From the NCBI GenBank assembly GCA_035641315.1, contig DASQUK010000274.1, positions 1-64,000 on the forward strand: a stretch of 64,000 nucleotides of DNA. The letters run 5' to 3'. The notes under the pieces were generated by a model. That model saw only the letters and a program-made list of their open reading frames with translations, did not search any database and was not told the DNA's origin. Shown here piece by piece: positions 12,162 through 21,575 of this stretch. The number at the start of each line of letters is the position of its first letter. Positions within the stretch are counted from its first letter, which is position 1. This stretch comes from DASQUK01 sp035641315 (lineage in GTDB: Bacteria > Actinomycetota > Acidimicrobiia > Acidimicrobiales > VFJN01). The position numbers and the translations under genes are program-made.

Positions 12162-14494
12162 TACGGTCCCTCCCGCTCGTAGATGACCAGGTCTCGCCCG
12201 GACGGCGGCACGGCGTTGGTGGGTGCGGTGATGCGGATGTAGACGGCGCCGCCGATCACCGCCTCGGTCGGCACGGGCTGCTCACCCTGGCCGAGGTGAG
12301 CGCGATCGATGGGCACCCACCCCTGGGGCGTCCAGAAGTCGAACGTGAGGAACAGCCGCGCCGGGTTGACGACTAGGCGCCCGACGTCGACCGGCCGATC
12401 GCCGACCCGGTCGGGCAGGTCGAAGCTCTGGATGAACCCGATGGGACTGAGGGCCGCACCGCCGGGTGCGTCGACAGGTTCCTGCGTGGCCGGTCCCCGC
12501 ACGATGGACTTGATCGACGCCGTGTCGGTGAGCCGGACGCCGGCGGGCACCGGCGTGGCCCGGCCGACCACCGCCGACGTGGTGCGCTCGGCCGGCCCGC
12601 CTGTGGGCGTGGCGGGGGACGCGATCTCGTCGGTCCACCCGGCGACCACCACCTGGCCGCCGGGCCGGTAGTTGCTGCCGGTGCGGCGCAGCGTCTCGCC
12701 CCAGGCGGACAGCACGACCGGCGGGGCGGTGTCGTCGTCCTCGCCGTCCTCGTCGTCTTCGGCGGACCCGGCCCCCACGACCACGTCGTCCTGGACGACT
12801 ACGGCACCGACGCCACCGCCCTGCCCCTGGAGGATCACCGGCCCGCCGCCATCGAACGGCATGGTGTCGGACGGCCACACCTCGGCCTCCGGGACCGCGC
12901 CCCACTCGAACCGGGTGGCGTTCTCGATGCGGAAGTCCTTGGTCTCGCCGGGGCCGAGGGTCCCGATCTCGACGGCCGTGGCCCGGCCGACGAACGCTGC
13001 CACCGACTCCAGCGTCACGTCCAGCCGGTTGCGAACAGTCCCGTCGATCTCGCCGTCGGCGCTCGACGTGGCCGTGACCTCGAGGGCGCCCGCCAGGTCG
13101 GGCGCGGGCCCCCGCGCCTCGAGCAGCGCAAATCCACCGGGCCCGACGTCCTGGACGAGGCGGCTCTCGGCACCGTCGGTGGTGAGTCGCACGTCGCCCC
13201 CGCCGGAGGGATCGATGGGCCTGCCCGTGGCGTCGAACATCACGCCCATGTCCTCGAGCTCGTTGAAGGACGCGCCGCCGGTCCATCCGGCCGGCAGGTC
13301 CACGCCCACATCCCCACCCCGCGAGCTCGGCACCAGCGACCAGGAGGTGGCCACGGCACTTCCGGGGCCGACCTCGTAGACGGTCACCTGTGCCGACTCC
13401 GCGGCGTTGCGCAGGGACGAGCCGGTGGCGAACACGAAGCCGGTGGAGGCCAGGGCCAGCACCGGCAGGCCGGCCCACGCCAGCTCGCGGCGGCGCAGCT
13501 TGCGGACCAGCAGGTAGGCGAGGGGACCCATCACCAGCACGTAGACGCCGAGCAGCAGCCCCAGCCGGCCCCCCTCGGGCAGCTCGATGCCGGCGTCGTC
13601 GCCCAGCCGGGCGACCATCGGCTGGGTGACGAAGCTGCCCAGGTCGCTGGCCATGATCTGCTCCTCGAACGTCGACCGGGTGGGGCTCGGCGCCAGCGAC
13701 CGCTGCCAGTCGTCGCCCAGCGACCGCACCTGCCCGAGCCCGGCCCGCTGCGCCCCGCCCGGCGGCGGCCGCCAGTCGTCCGGGAGGGGTTCGGCCGCGG
13801 CCGGGTCGCCCCGGAGCACCAGCTGGCCGCCGCCGTCGACCCAGGTGAGCAGCGCCTGCTGGGCGCTGCGGTCGAGCGCCGCCAGCTCGCCGGCCGACGC
13901 GGCGATCTGGTCGAGCGGCTCCAGCGCCAGCGGACCCGCGTCCAGCAGCTCCGCGTCGATTGGCACCATCCGGGCGACGCCGGCGTCGACGATCAGCGGC
14001 ACCGTGCCGGGCAGCGAGCCCTCCGGCCCGGCCGTCTCCGGTAGCACGCCCACCAGCTCCTGGCTGGGGTCGACCTGGACCTCGCCGGTCGCCTCGATCG
14101 ACACGTCCGAGCCGGACAGCCGCACCTCGACGCCTCGCAGCTCGTCCATCGTCGGCGGTGCCAGCACCGTGAACCGGGCCGTGCTGCCGCCCGTCACCTC
14201 GACCTCCCGCTCGACCGACGTTGCACCGGTCGGCCCGGGCACCTGCACCTGGAGGACACCGTCGATCAGGCGATCTGTCGTGACCGTGACGGTCACGGGG
14301 AAGGCACGCCCAGGCGCCGCGTATCCCCCGATCCCCGCCTCGACCCGCAGGCTGACGCCGGGGGCGCCGCCCTCCTGTCCGCTTACGTCTCCCGCGGCAC
14401 CGACCACAGCCGTCACCGCGGTCGCGACGGCGAGCGAGCCAGCGGCGACGACATCCAGCCACCCCCGGGTCCGGCTCTGCCGCCCGAGCGTCAC
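12161..14494 (-). CDS. exported membrane protein, paralogue of the preceding gene (777 aa)
   Basis: A 777-residue protein starts at a GTG overlapping the upstream stop (GTGA). An N-terminal hydrophobic segment (about 12-38) acts as signal or anchor. An extracellular beta-rich domain follows, beginning GIGGYAAPGRAFPVTVTVTTD. Two close membrane helices lie near 311-360, containing VYVLVMGPLAYLLVRKLRRR. A second large extracellular beta-rich part ends with VYIRITAPTN. The same plan and several motifs recur in the next gene upstream (14491-16794), so the two arose by tandem duplication. No known family is recognised. Its place in the operon suggests an envelope partner of the ABC exporter. Confidence 0.85.
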   Translation of the reverse strand: MTLGRQSRTRGWLDVVAAGSLAVATAVTAVVGAAGDVSGQEGGAPGVSLRVEAGIGGYAAPGRAFPVTVTVTTDRLIDGVLQVQVPGPTGATSVEREVEVTGGSTARFTVLAPPTMDELRGVEVRLSGSDVSIEATGEVQVDPSQELVGVLPETAGPEGSLPGTVPLIVDAGVARMVPIDAELLDAGPLALEPLDQIAASAGELAALDRSAQQALLTWVDGGGQLVLRGDPAAAEPLPDDWRPPPGGAQRAGLGQVRSLGDDWQRSLAPSPTRSTFEEQIMASDLGSFVTQPMVARLGDDAGIELPEGGRLGLLLGVYVLVMGPLAYLLVRKLRRRELAWAGLPVLALASTGFVFATGSSLRNAAESAQVTVYEVGPGSAVATSWSLVPSSRGGDVGVDLPAGWTGGASFNELEDMGVMFDATGRPIDPSGGGDVRLTTDGAESRLVQDVGPGGFALLEARGPAPDLAGALEVTATSSADGEIDGTVRNRLDVTLESVAAFVGRATAVEIGTLGPGETKDFRIENATRFEWGAVPEAEVWPSDTMPFDGGGPVILQGQGGGVGAVVVQDDVVVGAGSAEDDEDGEDDDTAPPVVLSAWGETLRRTGSNYRPGGQVVVAGWTDEIASPATPTGGPAERTTSAVVGRATPVPAGVRLTDTASIKSIVRGPATQEPVDAPGGAALSPIGFIQSFDLPDRVGDRPVDVGRLVVNPARLFLTFDFWTPQGWVPIDRAHLGQGEQPVPTEAVIGGAVYIRITAPTNAVPPSGRDLVIYEREGP

Positions 14495-16794
14495 GCCACG
14501 CCCCGCAGCGTGAGGTCGTTCCAGACGACGCCGTCGGTGATCACGCCCACCCGCACGTACACGACGCCGTCGTGCACCGCGCCGGCCGGCAGGCCGCCCA
14601 CCACTCGCATGCCGGCGTCGAACGGGTCGCCGACCACGGGCGGCGGCTCGGCGGGCTGGGGCTGCGCCCCGCCGCCCGCCGCGTCGCCACCGGCAAACTC
14701 GGCCGCCTCCCGGGCCGGCAGCGCCTCGAGCGCCAAGCGCACCCAGCGGCCGCCGACCCAGGCCTCGGCCCGGCGCAGCATCGCCGGCCCTTCCAGGACC
14801 AACGGCACGCCGGGATCGGCGCCGGGCGGCAGCGCGAACCGCACGACGCCGGCGCCAGGCGGACCGAACTCGGCCATCGCATCGTCGTCGAGCGCCACCC
14901 GCGTCGAGCCGGGGCCGCGCACGACGTCGCGCCGCACGGCATCGGCCGGGACGGTGCCCGGCGCAGCCGCAACCGGCGCCCGGGCGGTGAGGACGGTGCG
15001 GCCTCCGTCGATCGTCCCACCGGCGTCGATGGGCGGGACCCACTCCCGGTTCCATCCCGCGACGACAACCTCGCCCGTGCCGTAGGCGTCGACCCGGCGG
15101 CTCAGCTCGTCGCTCCACAGCGAGTAGTTCACGACCGAGTCGGGGTCGGGGCGGCCGTCGTCCCAGCCGATGGCGTCGAGCCACGGCGTCTCCACGGGGC
15201 CCCGGGGATCGTCTGGCCCGCCCTCGCCGACGGCCAGCGACCAGTCCTCGGTGGCGCCGGCCTCGAGGCGCCCGACGGCCACGGCCCGGCGACCCACGAA
15301 CACCACGGTCTCGTCCAGCGCCAGCCGTGTGCCGTTGCGGACCGTGCCCGACAGGGACCCGTCCGCCGCGGCGGTGGCCGTGACCTCGAGCCCGTCGACG
15401 GTTGCGGCGCCGTCGAGCCCGTCCCCGGGACCCCACCCGCTCACGACCCCGAAACCACCCGCGTCCAGGGGCAGGTGCGCCACGGGGTGGCCGCCTTCGG
15501 TCGTCACCTCGGTGCGCGAGGCGTTCCCGCCGACACCCGGGCCGCCGAACATCGGGTTGACCTGATAGCTCGACGCCTGCCAACCGTCCGGGAACCTGGC
15601 CTCGCCGTCGGCGCCGTTGCGGGACACCAAGCCCACATGGGTGGTGAGCCTGGGGCCGGAGGGGCCGGTCTCGATCATGCTGGCGTGGGCGGCGCGGCTG
15701 CCCGTCCGCAGCTCGTCGCCAACGACGAACGCCACGCCCGAGAACACGACGGCCAACGCCGGCAGCGCGACCCATGTCCAGCCGGCCCGACCCATCCGGC
15801 GCAGCACCAGGAACACCAGCGGCCCGGCGAGCACCAGGTAGACGACGAGGAAAGCGGCCAGCCAGCCCACGTCCGGGACGCGCAGGCCGCCGTCCCGGGC
15901 CACGGAGTCGGCCAACGACTCGTTGGCGAAGAACCCGCCGAATCCGAGGTCGATGAAGTTGGTCAACGGCGTCGGTTCGACGACGTCGGACCAGCGGCCG
16001 GCGGCCGCGGCCCCGTCCGATAGGCGGACCTCGCCGCGGCCCGCGCCGACGCGGCCGGCATCACCGGGTTGCCACGCCTCGGGCAGCCCGTGGACCGCCG
16101 TGCCCGACGGCGCGTCCACCACCAGGAACCCCCCGTCGGCCACCCAGTCGAGGACGTTGGCGCGGGCCGGGGCGCTGAGGGCCCGCAGGCCGTCGGCGGG
16201 GGCCACGATGGTGCCGAGGCCGCCGAGCACGCCGACCGTCGTGGCCTCCGGTTCGTCGAGCAGCTCGAAGCGGACGGTGCCGGCGTCGACCGCCAGCGGC
16301 GTCACGCCGGGCGCCTGTCCCACGATCCCCGGCAGGAGCCCGACCAGCTCTACGTCGTCGACGCGGGTCACGTCGGCCTCGCCGCGGGCGTCGTCGTCGC
16401 CCACCAGGCGGGCGTCGACGCTGCCGGCTCTGCCGTCCGTGGGGGTGGGCAAGCCGACGAGGAACCGCTTGGTGGTCCCGCCCGGCACCTCGACCGGAAC
16501 CGTCACGCTCGGGCCCGCCGGGCCGGCCAGCGACACCTGCAGCGAGCCGGTCAGCAGCTGGTCGGCGGCGACGTCCACCCGCACCGGCACGGGGCGGCCG
16601 GCGACGTAGTGCCCGCCGGCCCAGCCGGCGTCGACCTCCAGCCGGGCGGCCGCCGCGGCCGGTGTGGCCGCGGCGACGAACCCGATCGACCCCGCCAGGC
16701 AGACCGCTGCCGCGGGTGCCAGGGCGCGCCTCCAGCGCCCTCGGGGCCGGGCGCGCGACGGGGCCATCACCGATTCGACGCACGACCGCCCCAA
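14491..16794 (-). CDS. exported membrane protein, first gene of the VWA/MoxR/ABC operon (767 aa)
   Basis: The 767-residue protein has a signal peptide (RRALAPAAAVCLAGSIGFV, then ATPAAAAA). A beta-rich domain with GGHYVAGRPVPVRVDVAADQ follows, then paired membrane helices containing VVYLVLAGPLVFLVLRRM. The second extracellular domain ends in VYVRVGVITD. It is a clear paralogue of the 777-aa protein. The TTG at 16794 has AAGGGGG about 6 nt upstream. An ATG 9 codons later (16767) lacks a ribosome site but gives a shorter, more normal signal peptide. No family is recognised. It is probably the promoter-proximal gene of the eight-gene unit. Confidence 0.83.
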   Translation of the reverse strand: MGRSCVESVMAPSRARPRGRWRRALAPAAAVCLAGSIGFVAAATPAAAAARLEVDAGWAGGHYVAGRPVPVRVDVAADQLLTGSLQVSLAGPAGPSVTVPVEVPGGTTKRFLVGLPTPTDGRAGSVDARLVGDDDARGEADVTRVDDVELVGLLPGIVGQAPGVTPLAVDAGTVRFELLDEPEATTVGVLGGLGTIVAPADGLRALSAPARANVLDWVADGGFLVVDAPSGTAVHGLPEAWQPGDAGRVGAGRGEVRLSDGAAAAGRWSDVVEPTPLTNFIDLGFGGFFANESLADSVARDGGLRVPDVGWLAAFLVVYLVLAGPLVFLVLRRMGRAGWTWVALPALAVVFSGVAFVVGDELRTGSRAAHASMIETGPSGPRLTTHVGLVSRNGADGEARFPDGWQASSYQVNPMFGGPGVGGNASRTEVTTEGGHPVAHLPLDAGGFGVVSGWGPGDGLDGAATVDGLEVTATAAADGSLSGTVRNGTRLALDETVVFVGRRAVAVGRLEAGATEDWSLAVGEGGPDDPRGPVETPWLDAIGWDDGRPDPDSVVNYSLWSDELSRRVDAYGTGEVVVAGWNREWVPPIDAGGTIDGGRTVLTARAPVAAAPGTVPADAVRRDVVRGPGSTRVALDDDAMAEFGPPGAGVVRFALPPGADPGVPLVLEGPAMLRRAEAWVGGRWVRLALEALPAREAAEFAGGDAAGGGAQPQPAEPPPVVGDPFDAGMRVVGGLPAGAVHDGVVYVRVGVITDGVVWNDLTLRGVA

Positions 16795-16867
16795 GTAGTT
16801 CCCCCTTAGGCCATGCCCCTGCGCCGGGGCGCCGGCGGCAGCTTGCCACGGGAACGTTTGCGGTGTC

Positions 16868-17479
16868 CTACCGTCCCCTGGCGCGTACGCCGGCCAGCAC
16901 CGTGTCGACGGCGGCGGCGATGCCCGCGGTGTCGGGCGGCTGGTCGGCCATCAGCACGCGGAAGAAGACCATGCCCCCCAGCAGGTCGAGCACCAGCTCG
17001 ACGTCGGTGCCCTCGGGCAGCTCGCCGCGGGCCACGCCCCGGCAGATGGCGCCCAGGGCCGTCTGCCGGCGATCGTGCACGAAGGCGGCCAGCACCCGGC
17101 GCATCTCGGGGTTGGTGACGGCCTCGGCCACGACCGCGGGCATGATCCGCCCCGCCGCCGTGTCCCGCATCTTGCGGACCAGCTCGCCCACGATGACCAC
17201 CAGGTCGTCGCGCACCGAGCCGGTCTCGGGGTCGTCGATGTGCAGGCCCAGCCGGTGGTGGCCGGTGTCGAGAAGGAGCGCGCCCCGGGACGGCCAGCGC
17301 CGGTAGATGGTGGCCTTGCCGCAACCGGCCCGCGCCGCTACCTCGTCCACGGTGAAGCGGGCCGGGCCAACCTCGGCCAGCACCTCGAGAGCGGCGTCGA
17401 GGATGGCCTCGTCGGCCCGGGCGTCGCGGGGACGTCCGGGCCGACGGAGAGCGGGCGCGTCCAGCTCGGCGTCGGTCAC
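16868..17479 (-). CDS. TetR/AcrR family transcriptional regulator
   Basis: The 203-residue protein has a TetR helix-turn-helix near residues 32-58 (FTVDEVAARAGCGKATIYRRW) and a variable ligand-binding C-terminal half. The GTG start at 17479 overlaps the exporter stop as GTGA, so the regulator is the downstream partner of the DHA2 pump. Longer in-frame starts would lie inside the pump gene. By analogy with TetR-exporter pairs it is likely to repress the operon by binding palindromes upstream of the pump. Confidence 0.92.
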   Translation of the reverse strand: MTDAELDAPALRRPGRPRDARADEAILDAALEVLAEVGPARFTVDEVAARAGCGKATIYRRWPSRGALLLDTGHHRLGLHIDDPETGSVRDDLVVIVGELVRKMRDTAAGRIMPAVVAEAVTNPEMRRVLAAFVHDRRQTALGAICRGVARGELPEGTDVELVLDLLGGMVFFRVLMADQPPDTAGIAAAVDTVLAGVRARGR

Positions 17480-19137
17480 CGGCCCGCATCCCGAGTTCCG
17501 GTGACGGAATCCGTCGATTCCCAACGGATGGCGTCACCAGAAGTGGCAGGAGTCGCCGCGGCCGTGTCCGGGCGCTGGCCGTCACCGGCGACGGCCACAC
17601 GCTCGTCGTCCCGGGCCCGGGCCGGCAGGAACAGCGTCACCAGCACGGCGCCCAGGGCCAAGGCGGCGGCACCGATCAGGAACGCGTTGCTCATCCCGTC
17701 CGCGAAACCCGTCGAGGCCACGTCCGCCAGCAGGCGGCCGGGCTGACCGCCCACCTCGCCGGCCGCCCGCATCGCCGCCCCGATCTGGTCGCTGATGGCG
17801 GCGGCCGCGTCCTGCGGCACAGGGAAGCCGCTGATGGCGTCGCGCACCCGCGGGCCGTAGGTCGAGCTCATGACCGACCCGAGCACGGCCACACCCAGGG
17901 CGCCCCCGACTTGGCGGGTGGTGTCGTTCACGGCCGATCCGACGCCCGCCTTGGCCCGCGGCAGTGAGCCCATGATCGATTCGGTGGCCGGCGCCATCAC
18001 CAGCGCCAGCCCGGCGGAGAGCACGACCAGTGACGCCAGCACCTCGGGATAGCTCGCACCGGCGGTCAGGCGGCTCGCCATGACGAGACCTCCGGCGGCG
18101 ACCGTCATGCCGCTGGCGACGACGACCTTCGAACCGACCCGCTCCACCACTTTGGCGCTGAGCGGCGAGAGGACCATCATCACGCCCGCCATCGGCAGGA
18201 GCCGTACCCCGGCCTCGAAGGGCGTGTAACCCAGCACCGACTGCAGGAACTGCGTCAGCAGGAAGAGCGAGCCGAACATGGCGAAGAACGTGAGCATGAT
18301 GGCGCCCGAGGCGGCACTGAAGCGGGCGTTGCGGAAGAAGTTGACGTCCAGCATCGGGAACCGTGTGTGCCGCTCCCACACCACGAAGGCCACCAGCAAC
18401 ACCGCGGCGAGCCCGAACGCCCCGAAGATCTCGGGGTTGGTCCAACCGTTCGGCCCCTCGATGATGGCCCACACGAGCGCCACGAGGCCCACGATCGACA
18501 GCAGCAGGCCGGGCACGTCGACGGGCGGTGCCGACGGGTCACGCGACGTCGGGACGAACAGCTGGCCGAGGATCAAGGCGACGACGACGACCGGGACGTT
18601 GACCAGGAAGACCGATCCCCACCAGAAGTGCTCGAGCAGCCAGCCGCCCGTGACGGGACCGATGGCCACCGCCGCGCCCGCAGTCGCTGCCCAGATGGCG
18701 ATGGCCTGCGCCCGTTCCTTGGGGACGGTGAAGACGTTGGTGATGATCGACAGCGTCGAGGGCATGACCATGGCCGCGCCGATGCCCATGAGCGCTCGGG
18801 TGCCGATGAGCTGATCCGCGCTGTCGGCGAACGAAGACAGGACCGACCCGACACCCATGATCGCCAGGCCGATGGCGAGCGCGCCCCGCCGCCCGAAACG
18901 GTCGCTGAGCGCACCCATGGTGAGCAACAGTCCGGCGAAGATCAGGATGTAGGCGTCGACCACCCACTGCAGCTGGCTCGTCGAAGCGTCGAGGTCGCGC
19001 TGCATGGTCGGGATGGCGACGTTGACGATCGTGTTGTCCATCACGATCAGCAGCAGGCTGAGGCACATCACACCGAGGACGAGCCAGCGACGGGAATCGG
19101 CTTGGTGCTCCTCGACGGCGGTGGTTTCAGGGCGCAT
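17476..19137 (-). CDS. MFS drug exporter, DHA2 (EmrB/QacA) family
   Basis: The 553-residue transporter has 14 predicted membrane helices. MFS motif A is in GALSDRFGRRGAL after helix 2. An early VMDNTIVNVAIPTMQRDL segment is typical of DHA2 pumps, which use proton motive force to expel drugs or dyes. The ATG at 19137 is chosen because the DHA2-typical N-terminus begins there; upstream in-frame codons are not protein-like. The C-terminal tail is hydrophilic. It is coupled to the TetR gene. Confidence 0.93.
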   Translation of the reverse strand: MRPETTAVEEHQADSRRWLVLGVMCLSLLLIVMDNTIVNVAIPTMQRDLDASTSQLQWVVDAYILIFAGLLLTMGALSDRFGRRGALAIGLAIMGVGSVLSSFADSADQLIGTRALMGIGAAMVMPSTLSIITNVFTVPKERAQAIAIWAATAGAAVAIGPVTGGWLLEHFWWGSVFLVNVPVVVVALILGQLFVPTSRDPSAPPVDVPGLLLSIVGLVALVWAIIEGPNGWTNPEIFGAFGLAAVLLVAFVVWERHTRFPMLDVNFFRNARFSAASGAIMLTFFAMFGSLFLLTQFLQSVLGYTPFEAGVRLLPMAGVMMVLSPLSAKVVERVGSKVVVASGMTVAAGGLVMASRLTAGASYPEVLASLVVLSAGLALVMAPATESIMGSLPRAKAGVGSAVNDTTRQVGGALGVAVLGSVMSSTYGPRVRDAISGFPVPQDAAAAISDQIGAAMRAAGEVGGQPGRLLADVASTGFADGMSNAFLIGAAALALGAVLVTLFLPARARDDERVAVAGDGQRPDTAAATPATSGDAIRWESTDSVTGTRDAGR

Positions 19138-19175
19138 GGGGCCCAGATTGTGCCCCGGGATTGCGAGACGCAAGA

Positions 19176-19209
19176 GTTCCGGAACGATTGAGTCCGTGAC
19201 CTTGGTCAC
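19176..19209. promoter_or_regulatory. candidate operator palindromes for the DHA2/TetR operon
   Basis: Two perfect dyads lie 40-70 bp upstream of the pump start: GTTCCGGAAC at 19176-19185, and GTGACC-TT-GGTCAC at 19196-19209. The second has the size and two-base centre seen in some TetR operators. Their position fits binding over the promoter. The assignment to this TetR is inference. Confidence 0.4.
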
Positions 19210-19258
19210 TCCGGGTCCGACCCCCACCCGCCGCCCCGTGATGGCGTCGGTCTGACGA

Positions 19259-19276
19259 CCGACACCGTCATGTCGG
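19259..19276 (-). terminator. hairpin downstream of mnmA
   Basis: The arms CCGACA and TGTCGG enclose a 6-nt loop, 9 bp past the mnmA stop on the minus strand. There is no clear T-tract, as is common in high-GC actinobacteria, so termination efficiency is uncertain. It also lies in the region upstream of the exporter promoter. Confidence 0.4.
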
Positions 19277-19285
19277 GGCGGGAAA

Positions 19286-20344
19286 TCACGCCGCGACGAT
19301 GCCGCCCCCCAGCACCTCGTTGCCCTCGTAGAGGACGACCGACTGGCCCCGGGCGACCCGGCGCTCGGGCCGCTCGAACCGCACCACCGCGCGCTGGACA
19401 TCGGCGTCCGCCCGCTCGATGTGCGCCGGTCGCGGCGTGCCGTGCGCGCTGCACTGCGCGACCACCGGCATGGTCGCTGCATCCGGCGGATCCGCGGCCC
19501 ACACCACCCGCTCGAGCACCACCTCGTCGCACATCAGCCCGGCCGCGGGCCCGACCCGCACCGTGGCGCTCGGGACATCGACGCCCACCACGTAGCGCGG
19601 CGCTCCCCCGCCCGGCAGCCCGAGCCCCCGCCGCTGGCCCACGGTGACCAGCTCGACGGCGTCCACGGCACCGACGTCGCGTCCGGTCTCGTCCACCACG
19701 CGGCCCGGCCGCAGCGCCAGGCGCCCGCCGAGGAAGCCCCGCCGGCCGCTGGTGGACGTGATGAAGCAGACGTCCTGGCTGTCGGGCTTGGCGGCGGTCC
19801 GCAGCCCCAGTCGCTCGGCCTCCGTGCGCACCTCGTCCTTCGTCAGCACGCCCACCGGCAGCAGCGTGCGGGCCAGCTCGGCCTGACCGAGGACGTACAG
19901 CACGTAGCTCTGGTCCTTGGCGGCGTCGGCACCCCGGGCCAGGCGCCGGGTGCCGTCGGGGCGGGCGATGATGCGGGCGTGGTGCCCGGTGGCCACCGTG
20001 TCGAAGCCGACGTCCCGGGCCCGGCGCAGCAGCCGGTCGAACTTGAGGTGCCGGTTGCACTCGATGCAGGGATTGGGCGTGGCGCCGTGGCGGTGGGCGA
20101 CGACGTAGGGGTCGACGACGTGCCGCTCGAAGTCGTCGGCGAACGTCCACGTGTGGTGGGCGATGCCGAGCTGCTGGGCCACCCGACGGGCGTCGTCGAC
20201 GTCACTCACCGAGCAGCAGCCGGTGTCCGACTCGCCGCCCCACAGCTTCATGGTCACGCCGACCACCTCGTGGCCGGCGGCGAGCACGCGCGCCGCCGCC
20301 ACCGAGGAGTCGACGCCCCCCGACATGGCCACCAGCACCTTCAT
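19286..20344 (-). CDS. mnmA: tRNA-specific 2-thiouridylase MnmA
   Basis: This 352-residue enzyme thiolates U34 of tRNA Lys, Glu and Gln using ATP and sulfur passed from a cysteine desulfurase. It has the PP-loop SGGVDSS at residues 8-14 and the catalytic cysteine motif NPCIECN (93-97). The second active cysteine lies in QDVCFI. A C-terminal beta-barrel region is present. The ATG start overlaps the stop of the cysteine desulfurase gene (ATGA), which gives a direct functional pair. Confidence 0.96.
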   Translation of the reverse strand: MKVLVAMSGGVDSSVAAARVLAAGHEVVGVTMKLWGGESDTGCCSVSDVDDARRVAQQLGIAHHTWTFADDFERHVVDPYVVAHRHGATPNPCIECNRHLKFDRLLRRARDVGFDTVATGHHARIIARPDGTRRLARGADAAKDQSYVLYVLGQAELARTLLPVGVLTKDEVRTEAERLGLRTAAKPDSQDVCFITSTSGRRGFLGGRLALRPGRVVDETGRDVGAVDAVELVTVGQRRGLGLPGGGAPRYVVGVDVPSATVRVGPAAGLMCDEVVLERVVWAADPPDAATMPVVAQCSAHGTPRPAHIERADADVQRAVVRFERPERRVARGQSVVLYEGNEVLGGGIVAA

Positions 20345-21510
20345 GGCAGCGCCGCGGGCTCTCGATCCTGCGCCCCCCGGAGGCGAGCCACCGCCGCCGG
20401 GATCACGGCGAGCGCGTGATCGACGTCGGCGTCGGTCGACGTCCATCCGAGGGACAGGCGCAGCGCGCCGGCGCCGAGGTCCGTGCCGACGCCCATGGCC
20501 GCCAGGACGTGCGACGCTTGGTGGGCGCCACTGGCGCAGGCGGACGCGGCCGAGGCGCACACGCCGGCCTCGTCGAGCAGGAACAGCAGGGCCTCGCTCT
20601 CGATGCCGGGGATGCAGAGGTGCAGCGTGCCGGGGAGGCGGCCGGCCCGCTCCACGCCGGTCTCGACCGCCCCGGGGATGGCGGCGAGCAGGCCGTCGGC
20701 CAGGCGGTCGCGCAGCTGCGCCACGCGGGCCGCGCCCGTCGCCGGGTTGGCCGCTGCCGCCTGGAGCGCCGCCGCCATGCCGACGATGCCGGCGACGTTG
20801 TGGGTGCCGCTGCGCAGCTCGCGCTCCTGCCCGCCCCCGAGCACCAGCGGGCGCAGCGGCGTGCCGGGGCGGACGACAAGCACGCCGACGCCCTGCGGTC
20901 CACCCAGCTTGTGGGAGCTGAGCGCCACCAGGTGGGCGTCAGCGACGACGGTGCGCATGTCGAGCCAGGCGGCCGCCTGGACAGCGTCGCTGTGGACCAC
21001 GGCTCGGGGCGCGCGCCGGCGCACCAGCTCGGCCGCCTCGGCCACCGGCTGTACCGCGCCGATCTCGTTGTTGGCGGCCATCACGGCCACCAGCGTCACG
21101 TCGGGGGTGAGGGTGGCGTCGAGGGCGTCGAGGTCGAGGACGCCCCGCCGGTCCACGCCCACGGTTTCGCCGCCGACGACGCGCACCGGGTTGCGCACGG
21201 CGTCGTGCTCGACGGCGCTGCACAGCATCGGGCCGGGGCGGGCGGCGTGCACGCCGCGGACCGCCATGTTGTCGGCCTCGGTCCCCCCGCTGGTGAACAC
21301 CACGTCGCCGGGGCGGCACCCCACCACCTCGGCGACCACGTCGCGGGCCTCGTCCACGGCCTGCCGGGCGGCCCGGGCCACGCGGTGGTCACCCGAGGGG
21401 TTGCCGAACCGCTCGCCCAGCCACGGCAGCATGGCGGCGCGCGCCTCGGGCCGCAGCGGCGTGGTGGCGGCGTGGTCGAGGTAGGCGAGGTAGGCGACGC
21501 TCTCGGGCAC
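20341..21510 (-). CDS. cysteine desulfurase (NifS/IscS family)
   Basis: This PLP enzyme of about 389 residues removes sulfur from cysteine as a persulfide. The N-terminal YLDHAATTPL is family-typical. The PLP lysine lies in SSHKLGGPQG and the catalytic cysteine in SACASGAH. I place the start at the GTG at 21510, because the residues upstream are not conserved-looking and a start at 21567 would leave only 8 bp to the divergent gene. Coupling to mnmA indicates it is the dedicated sulfur donor for tRNA thiolation. Confidence 0.93.
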   Translation of the reverse strand: MPESVAYLAYLDHAATTPLRPEARAAMLPWLGERFGNPSGDHRVARAARQAVDEARDVVAEVVGCRPGDVVFTSGGTEADNMAVRGVHAARPGPMLCSAVEHDAVRNPVRVVGGETVGVDRRGVLDLDALDATLTPDVTLVAVMAANNEIGAVQPVAEAAELVRRRAPRAVVHSDAVQAAAWLDMRTVVADAHLVALSSHKLGGPQGVGVLVVRPGTPLRPLVLGGGQERELRSGTHNVAGIVGMAAALQAAAANPATGAARVAQLRDRLADGLLAAIPGAVETGVERAGRLPGTLHLCIPGIESEALLFLLDEAGVCASAASACASGAHQASHVLAAMGVGTDLGAGALRLSLGWTSTDADVDHALAVIPAAVARLRGAQDREPAALP

Positions 21511-21575
21511 CGCAACAGTCTCGCAGGCCGTCGCCGGATCACCTCGCTGGCACCGGTCCGCAATCATTCCACCCG

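Noticed and set aside
14495..15775. N-terminal extension of the 777-aa exported protein into the upstream gene
   Set aside because: The extended residues are Arg/Gly-rich and antisense-like, and the GTG that overlaps the upstream stop gives a normal signal segment.
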